From positions 39,094,054-39,158,053 of the forward strand of contig OX328123.1 of the NCBI GenBank assembly GCA_946811695.1: a stretch of DNA of 64,000 nucleotides. Reading direction: 5' to 3'. The DNA comes from Gonocerus acuteangulatus (lineage: Eukaryota > Arthropoda > Insecta > Hemiptera > Coreidae). The position numbers and the translations under genes are program-made. The notes under the pieces are model-generated. The model was given only the letters and a program-made list of their open reading frames with translations, did not search any database and had not been told where the DNA came from. Below, one piece after another: positions 11,572-22,287 of the stretch (its first letter is position 1; every line of letters starts with the position of its first letter).

Positions 11572-11690
11572 CTATTTAGCACGTTTCTTTCGTCCTTCCA
11601 TAGGGAGGAAACCCGCTAATGAGGTTCACGTTTCAGAACCCATTGATCAAGAAAAAAAAGGTGGTTCAAATTTGTATGTACCTATATACA
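11572..11690 (-). mobile_element. HINE-like terminal fragment
   Basis: It begins TTTAGCACGTTTC with a decayed hairpin (TCCTTCC/GGGAGGAAACCC). It continues through GTTTCAGAACCC and GGTGGTTCAAATTTGTATGTA, which is the order seen in minus-oriented copies such as 29698. The rest of the element is missing where the family normally has (TA)n. Confidence 0.6.
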
Positions 11691-11691
11691 G

Positions 11692-11860
11692 GGTGCCCCA
11701 GGTCTAAAACGACAGACTTCGTATATCGATGGGGAATCGAAAAGCTAAATCAAAAGTCCTTTGGCGATTTTCTCGTTTTCGAGAAAAACGCAACAAAACG
11801 TGTTTTTTGTTGTTGTTGTTTTTTTTTTCTTTTTTTAGACAAATCCCGATTTAGCGCTTA
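11692..11860. mobile_element. Possible transposon end (ACAGGGTGCCCCA)
   Basis: The motif ACAGGGTGCCCCAGG after a TATA edge resembles the ends of many arthropod DNA transposons. A similar ACAGGGTGTCCCAC lies at 63827. No second end was identified, so extent and class are unknown. Confidence 0.35.
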
Positions 11861-12989
11861 AACTAAGCTTTGTTCGAAAAAAACATCCTCTAATAATCAA
11901 TTTTAACTTGATTCAGAATTTAATATTATTTAACAAAGTAATATTTGTAATGAATGTATAAAAACATAATTACAAATGAAGAAAAACTTTTAAAATCTTA
12001 TTCTTTAAAAAAACACCAAATTTGAGAATTTTAATTAATTACTCGGTTATATAATATTCGTAAATAATGACAAATTAAAATAGATACGAATTTTAAAATT
12101 CCCTTTTCTTTTTAGCGATTGTATTATTGGGGTGTTGTGAGCACCCCACCTCCCCAAGGTTAAATGGAGAAGGGAACGAATATGGTATCTTCAACATGAA
12201 CGTACCCTTACAGTAGCCTGTTGTATGTGTTTATATCCAAGCTGGTTTATCATGGTTTGGAATGAAGTTTACGAACTAGCCTTTATATCTCTCCTATACT
12301 CAGGTGTAATTAATTGATTTTTTTTTAATTCCTTATTGTGTGCTATTAAATTTATACCCATACAACAAAATTACAGGAATGGCTGGAAGTAATATGTCAC
12401 ATTCATATAATCTTCAAGGTGGAGAGGTTCTTAGCTTAGATATAAAATTTATTTTAGTTTATTATCTTTAATGTAACGATATTAGCAACAAATGTTTTTA
12501 TTATTTTTTTTATTATTTTGTTTCAGGCTTCTCTAAGCGTTGAAGATATGAGGTAACTTTTCCATTTTAAAAATATTTTATTTGACGAATATCTTAGAAT
12601 TTTTATTTGTTTTGAGGCTTTTTGAATATCGCAATGCAACAAGTGTTTATTTTTTTAAATTAAAATTTGGAAATGTCGAAGTCATCGTCTCGCGTAATTA
12701 AACTCCAAGAAGACGAAACTTTGAAATTTTTAGAATTACATGCAAATGAGAGGATTTTATACGATCCATCCTGCAAATAATATAAACACCGGGGCTTGCG
12801 GTTGGCTGCCGTGAATCTCCGTTAACAATTAAGTTAACACCAAATTCAACATTTTACTAAGTTCGTATTGCCAGGAGTTTTAAAAAATAGCTGATAGTGA
12901 AAGGTCATGAGTTGGCGTGGACGATGTTTACGTTCCAAAATTCTTTTGGTTTTAGTTCATTTTTTTTCCTTGGTGTTTAAAAGCCATTC
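11861..12989. other. No recognisable feature apart from one hairpin
   Basis: Mostly AT-rich. A hairpin, GGGGTG-ttgtga-gCACCCC, lies near 12130-12150. No gene or classified repeat was recognised. Confidence 0.5.
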
Positions 12990-13305
12990 AATCACTATTG
13001 GGTCATTTATGCCTCTTGGCCGGTCCGTTGGTAGCATCGAAAGCAGAGACAGAGCCCGACGGCCAGCGGGAGGCGGACCCAGCCAAGGTCGGGTAGAGTC
13101 CCCCGTGCCAGTTCTACCTTAGTGGCCCGCATCTGGTGACTGGCTGCCAGGTCTATGATAGAAGGTGTGTTTGCTGGTGCCAGGGCAACCAAACCTTCAC
13201 AGACCGCATGGGGCGGGGGGCTCGTCCTCGACCCTAACCAAGCCCATCGCTCTCGCCGACCCACGCGCCCCACCTCCGTTCTGAACGCCACCAACGGTAA
13301 AAAAA
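12990..13305. repeat. GC-rich island, probable retroposon remnant
   Basis: A sharply bounded block of about 60% GC inside AT-rich DNA, ending in a short A run (TAAAAAAAG) on the plus strand. ORFs of 71 and 95 residues reflect base composition and show no motif. The composition and 3' A-run resemble a truncated LINE or SINE, but there is no second copy here. Confidence 0.4.
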
Positions 13306-13609
13306 GTAATTGTAACGAAATTTTAGATTAGGTTTTAGTTCATGAACACCTTCATTCGCCCAGCATCATCAAACAAGTACAAAGTTGATTACTCATTTTG
13401 ATTTTTAATTATATTTATTCACTTTTTAATGAATTTGGGAATTCTAAAATAATTGTTTATGTTTGTTTTAAATTGCATTTATCGCTAAAATTATCACAAT
13501 CAAAATTACAATATCAGATTTCTTATTATGATACCTACTTATTATATTTCATTTTATTTATACTTATTCTAAATTAAGTTTCATTTTTATTGTAGTACTT
13601 AATGGTACA

Positions 13610-13790
13610 CGATATTTTTGTTTCATTACCTGACGCGTAAATAAACAGAGCAGATGGTTTTCCAACACGGGAACAGTCAACATACAATTGACCATGCGAG
13701 AAACATGGGTTTTCTAGATTAATACCACAAAAACTTAATGACTGCCCTGGGATTTGTTTATAGTCAAACTGAGTTCATAGGTCCAATAGC
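13610..13790 (-). pseudogene. PIF1-like helicase C-terminal relic of the Helitron
   Basis: The segment encodes the terminal helicase motifs, with INKSQGQSL (Q-S-Q-G-Q signature) and YVDCSRVGKPS (motif VI-like), then a stop after about 60 codons. This is the typical end of the Helitron RepHel protein, which replicates the element by rolling circle. It cannot function without the missing N-terminal parts. Confidence 0.75.
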
Positions 13791-13832
13791 AACACAGCTG
13801 CTGGCACTGTAATGAATTCACAGCAGCTCGAT

Positions 13833-14033
13833 TCAAACTTGCGCCATTATTAGTCGAATGTCGCGCTTCGCGGGTCTTAACCAAATTCTTTCACATTCAT
13901 TGCGATTTTCACGTTCCTGGGCAGTACGATTAGATTGATAATTAATTTGATGCGTTGCATTTCGGGTTCTTCTGCCTAAATTTGTCCGCCGCCTTATAGG
14001 AGGCATATTTAGTAAGTCACAAACACACAACAC
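13833..14033 (-). pseudogene. Helitron protein N-terminal relic
   Basis: Basic open segment MPPIRRRTNLGRRTRNATHQ, then Asn/Arg-rich sequence. It resembles the first residues of arthropod Helitron polyproteins upstream of the Rep domain. It is cut off at the deletion junction near 13833. Recognition rests on residue pattern and on context: it sits downstream of the Helitron 5' end and upstream of the helicase relic in the same orientation. Confidence 0.55.
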
Positions 14034-14734
14034 TTTAGTAATTTTATAGAAATTTGTGGCTTTTAGATTTAGTAATATTATAGATGCACAGCAAAGAGAT
14101 GTTTAAATTTCAAGTGACATTTTACCACAGACAATTTACCATAGTCAATTTGTTTTTGAGTAATGTTACCATCGTATAAAATTCGACAAATATTGACATT
14201 AATATTTATACGATACTAATGTCATTCAATTGTATTGCCTTCCCAGAACCCCTCCACTAACACTTAAACTTTATGATATGGTATTAAAGTTCTAATTGAC
14301 CTTTAAGTATTATTACGAATCTTGTGTATGGGAATATAGAAAAGTGGGGTCTTTTTTACTTCGTTAACGCAAATATAAATTAATTTAAATTGCATTATTA
14401 ACATGTGATTCTATATTGTCATCTAGTGATTACTTGTTCTTATTTATTTATTTTTTTTTGCTTATACACAAATAACCTAATACGTTAACTGTTAAAAATA
14501 TTATAATTGAGAACATATGTTTTATTTAAAAATGAATTTGCGTTAAGGAAGTAAAAATGACCCGAAAAGTGTTGTCTTTAGACTTTTTCAGGCAATTTTT
14601 TAAAATTTTTCTCTCTGTAAGAACCATCCTCGTAGTTCAAGGAATATTATAAAAAAAGAAATCGGTTCAGTTGTTCTCGAGATTTGCGCTTACCAACACA
14701 TTTAGCGATTCATTTTTATATAATAGATTTTGTA

Positions 14735-15072
14735 GCAAAGATGTAATCCACGAGAATGGAATTTTATTCGCCATGAAGTACATATTTACAATTGATTTTA
14801 ACAGTAAAATGTATTTGCTAGTAAAACAATATGCTTAAAATGACAACGAACTTTTGGTTGTTTGGAATAGAGCCTTCTGAGAAGTAGTTGAAGAGTGAGT
14901 ACGTTTTGAATACATTATTGTATTGACTTGCATAGCCTTTCTTAAGAATAACGGTGAAGGAGGATTAAAAATTATCTGTTTCTATGTAAGTTGGCTACTG
15001 TCAGTTTCCTGTGATTTGTGATGCCTAATCTATCCCATTTCTTCGAGATATTGTAGACACTTTTCACGAAAC

Positions 15073-15139
<67 letters not shown>

Positions 15140-15233
15140 AGTTCATTTCTATTCTAAGCTTTTCAAATGTCACTAGGAATAAGTACGATACGGCGCTAAG
15201 ATGACGCAGTTCCTGCGAGTCGGACTTCTTTCG
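14735..15233 (-). mobile_element. HINE-like variant with unusual body, copy 1
   Basis: 14740-15062 matches the reverse complement of 51783-52066. Shared landmarks are GGAATTTTATTCGCCATGAAG, TGGCTACTGTCAGTTTCCTG and CTATCCCATTTCTTCGA. It is followed by an A-run of about 65 (15074-15138), then family sequence ending in GCGCTAAGATGACGCAGTTC and GCGAGTCGGAC at 15233. The body differs from the standard family, so this is a distinct subfamily that shares the terminus. Confidence 0.6.
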
Positions 15234-15462
15234 CTACGAAACTTGCTATTTCCATAACAAAAGATTGGCCGAAGCCAAAATAGGTCAATCGGAAGAAGGG
15301 GCTGCGTTTACTTAAACAGAAATTACTAATACACCCTAACGGTAAATATTTTTATTTATTTATTTTTAATTGCAATGAAACTCTGTATATGTTGAACCTT
15401 TCTAAAAAGAAACGTGTTGTAAAAATAAACTACATTTCTTCTCTCCTTTCGTTACAGAACTT

Positions 15463-16260
15463 CTATTCCCGCAATGCGATCATATCAGACCTAATTGACG
15501 AAATAGATTTTCAGTACAAACGAAACCAACATGTTACTCTCTGCTAGATTCCTAGTCACAATGGCATAAGCGGGAGCAATAAAGTGGATTTGGCAGCAAG
15601 ACAAGCAGTAAAAGAAGGCATTCCTTACTCGCACATCCTACGGTCGGATGCTGTGGCACACCTAAAATATCTTATTCACTCAATGTGGCAATACGAATGG
15701 CTAGGAAATAGAGATAACAAATTAAGAGAAATAAAATCGACTACCTCGGCATGGAAAACCTCGCCCCAAGAAAGCAGGCGGGATGAGGTGGTTCTGTCGA
15801 GAATAAGAATTGGCCATACTAATCTCACCCATTCTTACTTATTCAAGCGGGAAGAAAGGCCTGAATGTACAGTATGTGGTGAAGATCTATCAATTAAACA
15901 TATTTTCACGGACTGTAGAGCCTACGAGGAGATTCGAAATCAACTGGACATTCATGGTAATCTCTTTGATATACGTGAAGAAGACGTGAATTATGTCAGA
16001 GAACATTGAGATTCCTTAGAGCTACAGATCTGTTCACAAAAATATAAATGATAATTGAAATTAAAAGAGAACGTAGAACTAGAAAATAGTTGTGGATGGG
16101 TGTGTCCGTCTGTGAGTATGTGTGTGTGTGTGTGTGGGGGGGGTGTTATTCTGAGTTTATGCGTTTAAAATTACATTTTTAAGTATTTTTTAATCAGTTT
16201 TAATCCTTACATTATATTCTCTATTTAAAATTACTCAATAAATATATATTGATTTGATTC
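15463..16260 (+). pseudogene. 5'-truncated LINE: RNase H end plus C-terminal zinc motif
   Basis: The frame 15463-16009 encodes the end of an I/Jockey-group LINE ORF2. An RNase H tail (IPSHNGISGSNKVDLAARQA, with the final Asp) is preceded by one in-frame stop near 15546. Then come LREIKSTTSAWKTSP, RDEVVLSRIRIGHTNLTHSY and a C-x2-C...H...C segment (CTVCGEDLSIKHIFTDC). The same layout is seen in the LINEs at 22288 and 36838. A 3' UTR of about 250 bp ends TCAATAAATATATATTGATT followed by T-rich sequence. Upstream ORF2 is missing, so the copy is inactive. Confidence 0.85.
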
Positions 16261-17187
16261 TTTTTTTTTTATTCTAACAGTACATTCTTTGGCATAGTTA
16301 AGTATATACAGGCACTAATGACCCTTGTGGTTGAAGTGCTTAAAAAAAAAAAAAATGCATCGGTCAAATAAGAATGTGGGCGAAAACCAGAACGAAATAA
16401 TAATAAATTTCCTCGTACCGGCCGTTATTATTACTTTCTTATGATGTCATGCCCCAATCATGAGGATTTTATGTTGTAAAAAAAATATGAATTTGGTCTA
16501 TTAGAAATCGGGGCTTCCTCCAGAAGAAAATTAAATTAAACATAACTAGTTCTGGCAGCAGTTCATTACAAATACACGTATACAAGAGAACAACTATTCG
16601 GGTGTATTTTTATTTTAGCTATTTTATGGTTAAGTGCATAGTTATGCTACTCCTTCGTGACAAACGCCTTAATTTATATCATTGAAAAAAAAAAAGAATT
16701 TTGCTGTAGACAAAATCATGAAAAAAATCAATACCTCTAAAGCAATATCAATAAACAAAAGCTAAGCTGTTATCTTTAAAATGTCAGGTCAGAATTAAAT
16801 TCGGTATTATGATGCTACCTTCACCTTTCAGGCTAAATTACTGCGGCATTCTAGGCCAATTATCCTCCTTTACTTCAATGTTACTCTTACATTTCAAACC
16901 ATTCCTGAATTACATAGATAATAATAATGATAACGATGAAAAGTGATAACGAGCAGTACAAGTCTTACTAAACCTTCTAAGAAATATAAGGGAAAAGGGC
17001 TGATTCTACATAATTGTAGCGGTTTTGTTTTCGTAAATTCCTTACCCTCCCTGATAGGTTTCTCCTGATGTTGAAATAATTAGCTATTTATCCCTCGATT
17101 ACATACACAAGCAACACTATTAGGACTTTTCCTCCATATGAGAAGGAGCTCGTTTCTTTTTAGGTGCGTCATCTGACCTTAGGTCAT
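16261..17187. other. No recognisable feature
   Basis: AT-rich with short A-runs; nothing assigned. Confidence 0.5.
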
Positions 17188-18103
17188 TTAACTCTCGAGC
17201 AGTCGCGCTGGCGCACTGAGTGCGCCATAGCCAACATTTCGTATTGCAAGAAATTGTTAGGAAACCCAACCACCCACAAACTTCAGGTATGCCAAGGAAA
17301 ACCCCTTACACGCCTACAGTGACGAGTGGTGTTCCATCCTTTCACGCATTCCTCAGTTATAGGAGTTATAGGTTTTAAACCGTTCGAAGAGCTTCATGGA
17401 GCACGCACTTCTCTGCACGATCAATGCAAAAATTTTGCACTGCAGCTCATGAATGATCATTTGCAGTCCAGAGCAAGCATTCCGTTATTTCCTTCCGATA
17501 AAACCCAATTTTTTGTTAAGAAAATTCCCAAGGAGTCAAGAAGCAACAATGGAAAAACCACTTCCGAAAAAAAAAAAGAAAGGGCGATGTCATGTTTGTG
17601 GACGACAAAAGAATATAATACCAAAAGAACGTGTAATACACGTCATAAATTTACATGTAAAAAACATCTAAAGTTTGACCCAATTTGCATAAAAGGGGTC
17701 AGGACACAGATTTGTTTGAATAGATCGTAAGAATTACATTCTTAGCATTTAATTACCATGCATACCAACTTTTATTTAAATATCTTTAAATGTTAACTTT
17801 TTTTCGTGTGTCCCTGACATTACAATTTTCAGTCTTATTGTAAATTAAATAATTTTTTAGAAATAAATGAAGTTATATATGCAACAAATTTGTTTTAAAA
17901 GATAAAAATCAGCTTATTAACATTACCATTTATATATCTGTCCACGATAATGACTAAACTACAATAAATAAAACAATAGTAAAGACAAAAATAAATAAAT
18001 AGACGTTTGAAACACAATAACACGAAAATAAACAAGGTGGCGCACTAAGTGCGCCGCGCGACCGCCCGTGTTCCAACAGTGGGCGCGACTGCTAGAAGGT
18101 TAA
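17188..18103 (+). mobile_element. piggyBac-like element, internally deleted
   Basis: Bounded by TTAA on both sides (17188-17191 and 18100-18103), the piggyBac target duplication. Terminal inverted repeats are CTCTCGAGCAGTCGCGC (17192-17208) and, inverted, CCTTCTAGCAGTCGCGC (18083-18099), matching 14 of 17. Just inside each end lies the same palindrome, TGGCGCACT-n-AGTGCGCC (17209-17227 and 18038-18055). The 908-bp interior keeps only the end of the transposase. Confidence 0.85.
17326..17730 (+). pseudogene. piggyBac transposase C-terminal relic
   Basis: Open frame of 134 codons. CKNFALQLMNDHLQSRASIP resembles the last helical part of piggyBac transposases. It is followed by a basic stretch and the cysteine-rich DNA-binding tail. 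The tail is split between two frames: RCHVCGRQKN in one (17453-17671) and KRTCNTRHKFTCKKHLK in the other. A frameshift around 17575-17640 in the A-rich KKKKK region is implied. The catalytic DDD core is absent, so it cannot transpose by itself. Confidence 0.75.
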
Positions 18104-18144
18104 AGGCCGACCTTCTTTGCAGAAAATTGAATAAACTCTCTAAT

Positions 18145-18475
18145 TTTCGGGGGCGAGCTTAGCTCAGTGTTATAGCTTGGGCTAATATACTGGAGGACCT
18201 GAGTTCAAATCCCGAGCAAGCACTAAAGAATTTTATCTTCTAATGTCCTCGTTCGTGGGTTGGATTCGGCCTCCCTGGCCGTCTCTAGGCCAATCCAGCC
18301 TTTGACTGATTTATTAATGGGTACATGCAAAGGGGAAAATCAGGCGGCCGGAGCATAGTACTGACCATACTATCTCCCTAATATGCCGAATGGTCATGAA
18401 TCAGATACCTCCACAATATCTGCTCCTCATGGCCGTTGTGGCCTGTTACGGGCCTGTTTTTTTTTCTTTCTTCAA
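18145..18475 (+). mobile_element. tRNA-derived SINE, family 3
   Basis: The head GAGCTTAGCTCAGTGTTATA contains an A box and GAGTTCAAATCCC a B box about 45 nt later. The body includes GGCCGTCTCTAGGCCAATCC and GGGTACATGCAAAGGGG, and ends GGGCCTG followed by a T-run. Body blocks recur in a broken copy at 41875-42245. This is a SINE head rather than a tRNA gene, because the acceptor strands do not pair. Confidence 0.7.
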
Positions 18476-18591
18476 ATTCTGACCTACCGTCTCAAGCCTC
18501 TGTTTCAGGTATTTAGCATTACATACTATAATTCTATAACTCCTCGCCATCATGAAGTTCAAGTCTCATGAAACAATTTTTCTAATGGCTC

Positions 18592-18593
<2 letters not shown>

Positions 18594-18652
<59 letters not shown>
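18594..18652. repeat. (TA)n microsatellite
   Basis: About 29 TA units followed by CGTATATATAAATA. No dominant-family sequence flanks it. Confidence 0.95.
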
Positions 18653-18653
<1 letters not shown>

Positions 18654-19490
18654 GTATATATAAATACCTTACTTGGAAGACTGATGGTGAAATAAATGTA
18701 CAAGTTCCGTACTCGATAGGTGGATAGTAGTGTTTCGGCCACTGCCTTCGTCGGGCTTAATGAGGGTTCTAATTTTCTTTATTGTTCAATCTCACCAATC
18801 ACGTGAGTAATTTTATTCTTTATTTCAAGAACTGATTCTTGATTGTTTTGATTGAGAAATTTTACCGTATCCTTGAAGAAATAAAATCACCTCTCTCAAA
18901 TCTAATAATAGTGGACAATTAACTATACCATTTCTTGAAATTACTCGACTATACTTCTTTAAATTCAATGGAATCGCAATTGTGTTTTCACTACAACCCC
19001 AACCTGTTATGAACGTGGATTCATTGTCATTTCAGGGTCATAGGTTACGCTTTCATTAACCTAATCGATATGTTCTTGTGATCGACCTCGAACACTGTAT
19101 TATTTTTTATTTTTATTTTCCGCCGCACCAGGTCATTAAGTAAAAACCTTTCTACAATTCGATTAATTGTACTTTCGAGTGGATGCTTACGTCGACAGTA
19201 AAATCACTTATTGTCCCATATTCATATATATTTTCTAATATTTTAATTATTAAATAGTTTTTGAGAACTGAAATCAGAGAAAATGTGTGTGTTTTATTTA
19301 TGTTATAGACAGAAACGAAGGTTTTCGTTATCATTTTTATATAAATCCTAATGTGTAAATATTCATGATTTAAAAACAAAAATGTTCGTCCAATGTGAGC
19401 TGTGTAAATTAAGCATATACAATACAATATAAAGGGACCACTTTTTATGGGCCCTTCGCCCTTTTTCACTGCGACCCTATTGGATCTATT
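18653..19490. other. No recognisable gene
   Basis: Contains a short GTTTCGGCCACTGCCTTCGTC motif (about 18731) resembling GTTTCGGCTACTCATTGGT at 46088. The 105-residue minus-strand ORF near 19152 is motif-free and overlaps the 3' UTR of the LINE that follows. Confidence 0.5.
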
Positions 19491-20708
19491 GTGATTTGCG
19501 TCCCTGTCTTACTCCCTTTCCAACTTGCAGCTCCTCACATATAGCTTGAGCTCCTTGGGAGTAGCCTCGGCTATGTCCTTGGGCGTAGCAATTGCCTTCC
19601 CTATGTGCACTAGCCTGTTGTAGCCAACGCCTCACATTCGCAGAGGACGTGCTGTGAGGTTTCCTCTTCTTCGAGGCACCAGCGACATGTAGGGTCCTCT
19701 ATTAGCCCCATCGTGCACAGGTGTTTTCTTTGCGGACCATGTCCAGAGAGAAGTCCGACTATCCTTCTTAGTTCTATTCTTGTTAGTTGAAGGAAATACC
19801 CTGCCCTATCTTTCGAGATCCGGACAAGTAGCTTTGCCTGCCTCAAACCTGGCTTAGCCTGCCAATTCTTTTGAATTTCATCTTGTTCCCAGGCAAGCCC
19901 TTTTGCTGCGCGCCACAGGAGTGGCCTCACTGGAGCGAGTCCTCTCACCCTCCTCCTCAGATCTGCTCCTCTTCTTCTTGGTCCCATGCGTTCCCATAGG
20001 GTCCCTGCACATCTTGGTAGCTTCTTCCTTGCTGTACCCATGTCTTCGGAGCCAGCGAAAGCGTCTCCTAGTAGCTCCACCAAGCTTAATCTTCTTATCG
20101 CTGGTGGTAGGGGGCATGGATTTCTCCTCCCCCTTGTCAGTGTGAGTATGTTCCTCCTCCTGTGCAGGTGGTGGAATTTGCATCTCCTCCGTTTCCAACT
20201 CCATGTTGGCGTTCCCTTCTTCTTCAGAGGCAACCCTCTCCAGAAGGTCGAGATTGAACTCGATCGATAGGGGCGTTAGAGCCTCCGTTGTTGTTATGTC
20301 CGAAGACAAAGATTCAGTGTTAAACTCCTCAATTGTTCCCACGAGAAGCAAGGGATCTAAAGGTCACCTGCAGCAGAGGCCCGTTATACTGCAGTAAGGC
20401 AGTTCTTGAAACTGGAGGTCGCCCGGTATCCAGAGTCCGCATGGTAGGACTGAGTTCCCCTCAGCCATTCGTCCAACGGCCCATGCTGTTCCACCTTGGA
20501 TTGGGGGATGTTTTATGGCCATCCATGTCATTCGCCTAGGGAAGGTGATCCTAGGTTGTGTACTGTAGATGTCCTTAGTTTTTTGGTGTGGGGTGTGTGT
20601 AGTGTGCTGTATTTAGTGTACTGTGTGTGTGTCAGTGTTTATGTTCCCCCAACCTGGAGGGCCAGTGGCTGACTGCGGTCAAAAGACCGGGCGATGGGTC
20701 CACCACCT

Positions 20709-20711
<3 letters not shown>
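19491..20711 (-). mobile_element. Internally deleted LINE: ORF1 N-part fused to ORF2 C-terminus
   Basis: Minus strand. From 20351 an acidic then basic frame runs to about 19990 and contains KKIKLGGATRRRFRWLRRHG, which resembles the N-terminal part of ORF1 of arthropod LINEs. Near 19915 the sequence passes into the ORF2 tail: QAKPGLRQAKLLVRI, LRRIVGLLSGHGPQRKHL, and a C-x2-C...H...C motif (CRWCLEEEETSQHVLCEC). One frameshift occurs near 19612, after which the ending HIGKAIATPKDIAEATPKEL continues to about 19515. The whole endonuclease, reverse transcriptase and RNase H core is missing. A GC-rich 5' region reaches to the A-tail of the SINE at 20712. ORF2 end features differ from the other three LINEs here, so this is another clade. 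Confidence 0.75.
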
Positions 20712-20766
<55 letters not shown>

Positions 20767-20900
20767 GGCGCTTCGACAACTAGGCCATTATGCCGACATC
20801 CAGGGTGCAGCGAGGAATTTTACCAACGAGCCGTGGGATGAGAAAATTCCTGCCGCCGATGAGGATCGAACTCCTAGGTAGTTAACACAACTATACTAAG
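20712..20900 (-). mobile_element. tRNA-derived SINE, family 1, copy 1
   Basis: On the minus strand: B-box-like GAGTTCGATCCTC, then a body (CATCCCACGGCTCG, CACCCTGGATGTCGGCATAA, GCGCCGT) nearly identical to 31080-31187, then an A-run of about 53. The head is more diverged than in the other copies. Its A-tail abuts the GC-rich 5' region of the deleted LINE. Confidence 0.75.
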
Positions 20901-22176
20901 GAATGTGCTTAAACGAACCGATAAATAATTATATATAAAAGTCTGGTATAAACCTGAAAAGCCCAACCTTCACTGTTTGAAATGTTTTATTTCGCGTTAC
21001 GAGAACACTTCTCACCTTCAGTGCCTGTAGATGTCAAATAATGAACTTAATTACAAACCTAATATTTAAAATAAAATAAATATTCATCGTAGAAACAGAA
21101 GTTTAAAGTTTAGGTCAAACATTTAACAACAGTAAAGGTCAGGAACATAAAAAAAATTCAAACTATGACATTTTGAGCCCGAAGAAAACTATAAACAAAT
21201 AAATAGAATTAAAATTAAAACTTATTAAAACAAAAACTCTACATGCAGGCAGTTACTAAATTAAAAACACAATTATTAACAAGAAGAAAAACGCTTATAG
21301 AAAAACAGAACAAAGGGAGTAGGGACCATGTAGACTGCGTCTGTGAACTCTTGTGGCCCTCACAGCAAACTGGCTCAAATTGACCCCAGGGCAGACGTAG
21401 GAGTGATTAAGCAAATACAGAGCAGATTCTGTAAGTCACAGGTTCTAATGGAGAGGCGCATATTGAACTCAGCGGAGGCGCAGACGAGACGAGGGCTCTG
21501 TTGTCCCTCCGACCTTTTGTGTTAGTAACACAAAAGGTCCCCGTCTTGCTAGCCCCCTTGAATATTCAGAATCGTGTTAAGTTTCATGCTGTTCTCATTC
21601 TGTTTTCCTGCCATTTCTGCAGCCCCTCTGCTACGCCTGGGCTTAAAACGGAGAACCTTTGTATGCAGGCTGCTGGGTCAGTCGTAAACATACCACCGTA
21701 TGCTTTGGCGTTGATATTTGCTTAAAGCGCAAACCATTAGTTTTAACTTTATTATTATCCAGTAAGTCTTTTTTCTACCCTTTTTCGGTATATTTTTATT
21801 ATATGATGAGCTTCGTAATGATAGCGATGAGCTCATGATAAAGTTGTTCACACGTTCCTTGTCCAGTCAAAAAAAAAAAAGAAGAAAAAAAAAGAAAAAA
21901 AGAAGAACAAAAACTAAACAAAACAGTACCACAACATTAGGTATTAGATAAACAAACTATTTTAGTGATTTCCGCTGTGCAAGTATATTCAGAAATCTTA
22001 TACATATATATATGTAGATAATTCATTGATGTCTACATAGACATAAATGTATATTCAAACATAAATAAAAATAAGAAGAAAAAATAAATAAATTGAACAG
22101 GTAATAGAAATTATTGCATAGTTTGTTTGTATCTGAAAACTAAATAAATATAAACAAAACAAAAAATAAATAAAAA

Positions 22177-22180
<4 letters not shown>
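20901..22180. other. No gene; one perfect palindrome
   Basis: AT-rich with an A-rich stretch near 21868-21915. A perfect 29-bp palindrome lies at 21511-21539. ORFs of 60-74 residues show no motif. Confidence 0.55.
21511..21539. repeat. Perfect short palindrome
   Basis: GACCTTTTGTGTTA, a single G, then TAACACAAAAGGTC: 14-bp perfect arms with a 1-nt centre. It may be a cruciform-forming remnant or a repair scar. Confidence 0.9.

Positions 22181-22234
<54 letters not shown>
22181..22234. repeat. (TA)n tail of the adjacent LINE
   Basis: TA array followed on the minus strand by TTTATTTTTTATTTATT. It lies at the 3' end of the minus-strand LINE and may have grown from its simple-repeat tail. Confidence 0.85.
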
Positions 22235-22238
<4 letters not shown>

Positions 22239-22287
22239 ATTATAATAAAAGGGGTGGATAGAAAAAGTAAGTTCTGGTAATTACTAT

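Larger units (their letters stand above)
13331..14727 (-). mobile_element. Internally deleted autonomous-type Helitron
   Basis: Minus strand. The 5' terminus TCTATTATATAAAAATG at 14727 follows an A, as expected for A^T insertion, and is followed by AATCGCTAAA and GAGAAC...CTGAACCGATTTC. A start-proximal coding relic (about 14008-13833, MPPIRRRTNLGRRTRNATHQ) resembles the N-terminus of arthropod Helitron proteins. At about 13790-13610 the PIF1-type helicase C-terminus follows directly (INKSQGQSLSFCGINLE, then GQLYVDCSRVGKPSALFIYA). Nearly all of the Rep and helicase region between them is gone, a loss on the order of a thousand codons compared with full-length proteins. The left edge given here is uncertain: I did not find a convincing 3' hairpin plus CTRR. 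Confidence 0.7.

Noticed and set aside
12120..12160. 3' hairpin of the Helitron that starts at 14727
   Set aside because: The GGGGTG/CACCCC hairpin is followed by CTAA and then A, not T, and lies over 1.4 kb past the helicase stop; not convincing.
13007..13294. 95-codon ORF in the GC-rich island
   Set aside because: High GC removes stops in several frames; no motif or homologous frame recognised.
19878..20351. Acidic/basic protein read as a stand-alone gene
   Set aside because: The frame is better explained as LINE ORF1 joined to an ORF2 tail in the same orientation with LINE-type flanks.
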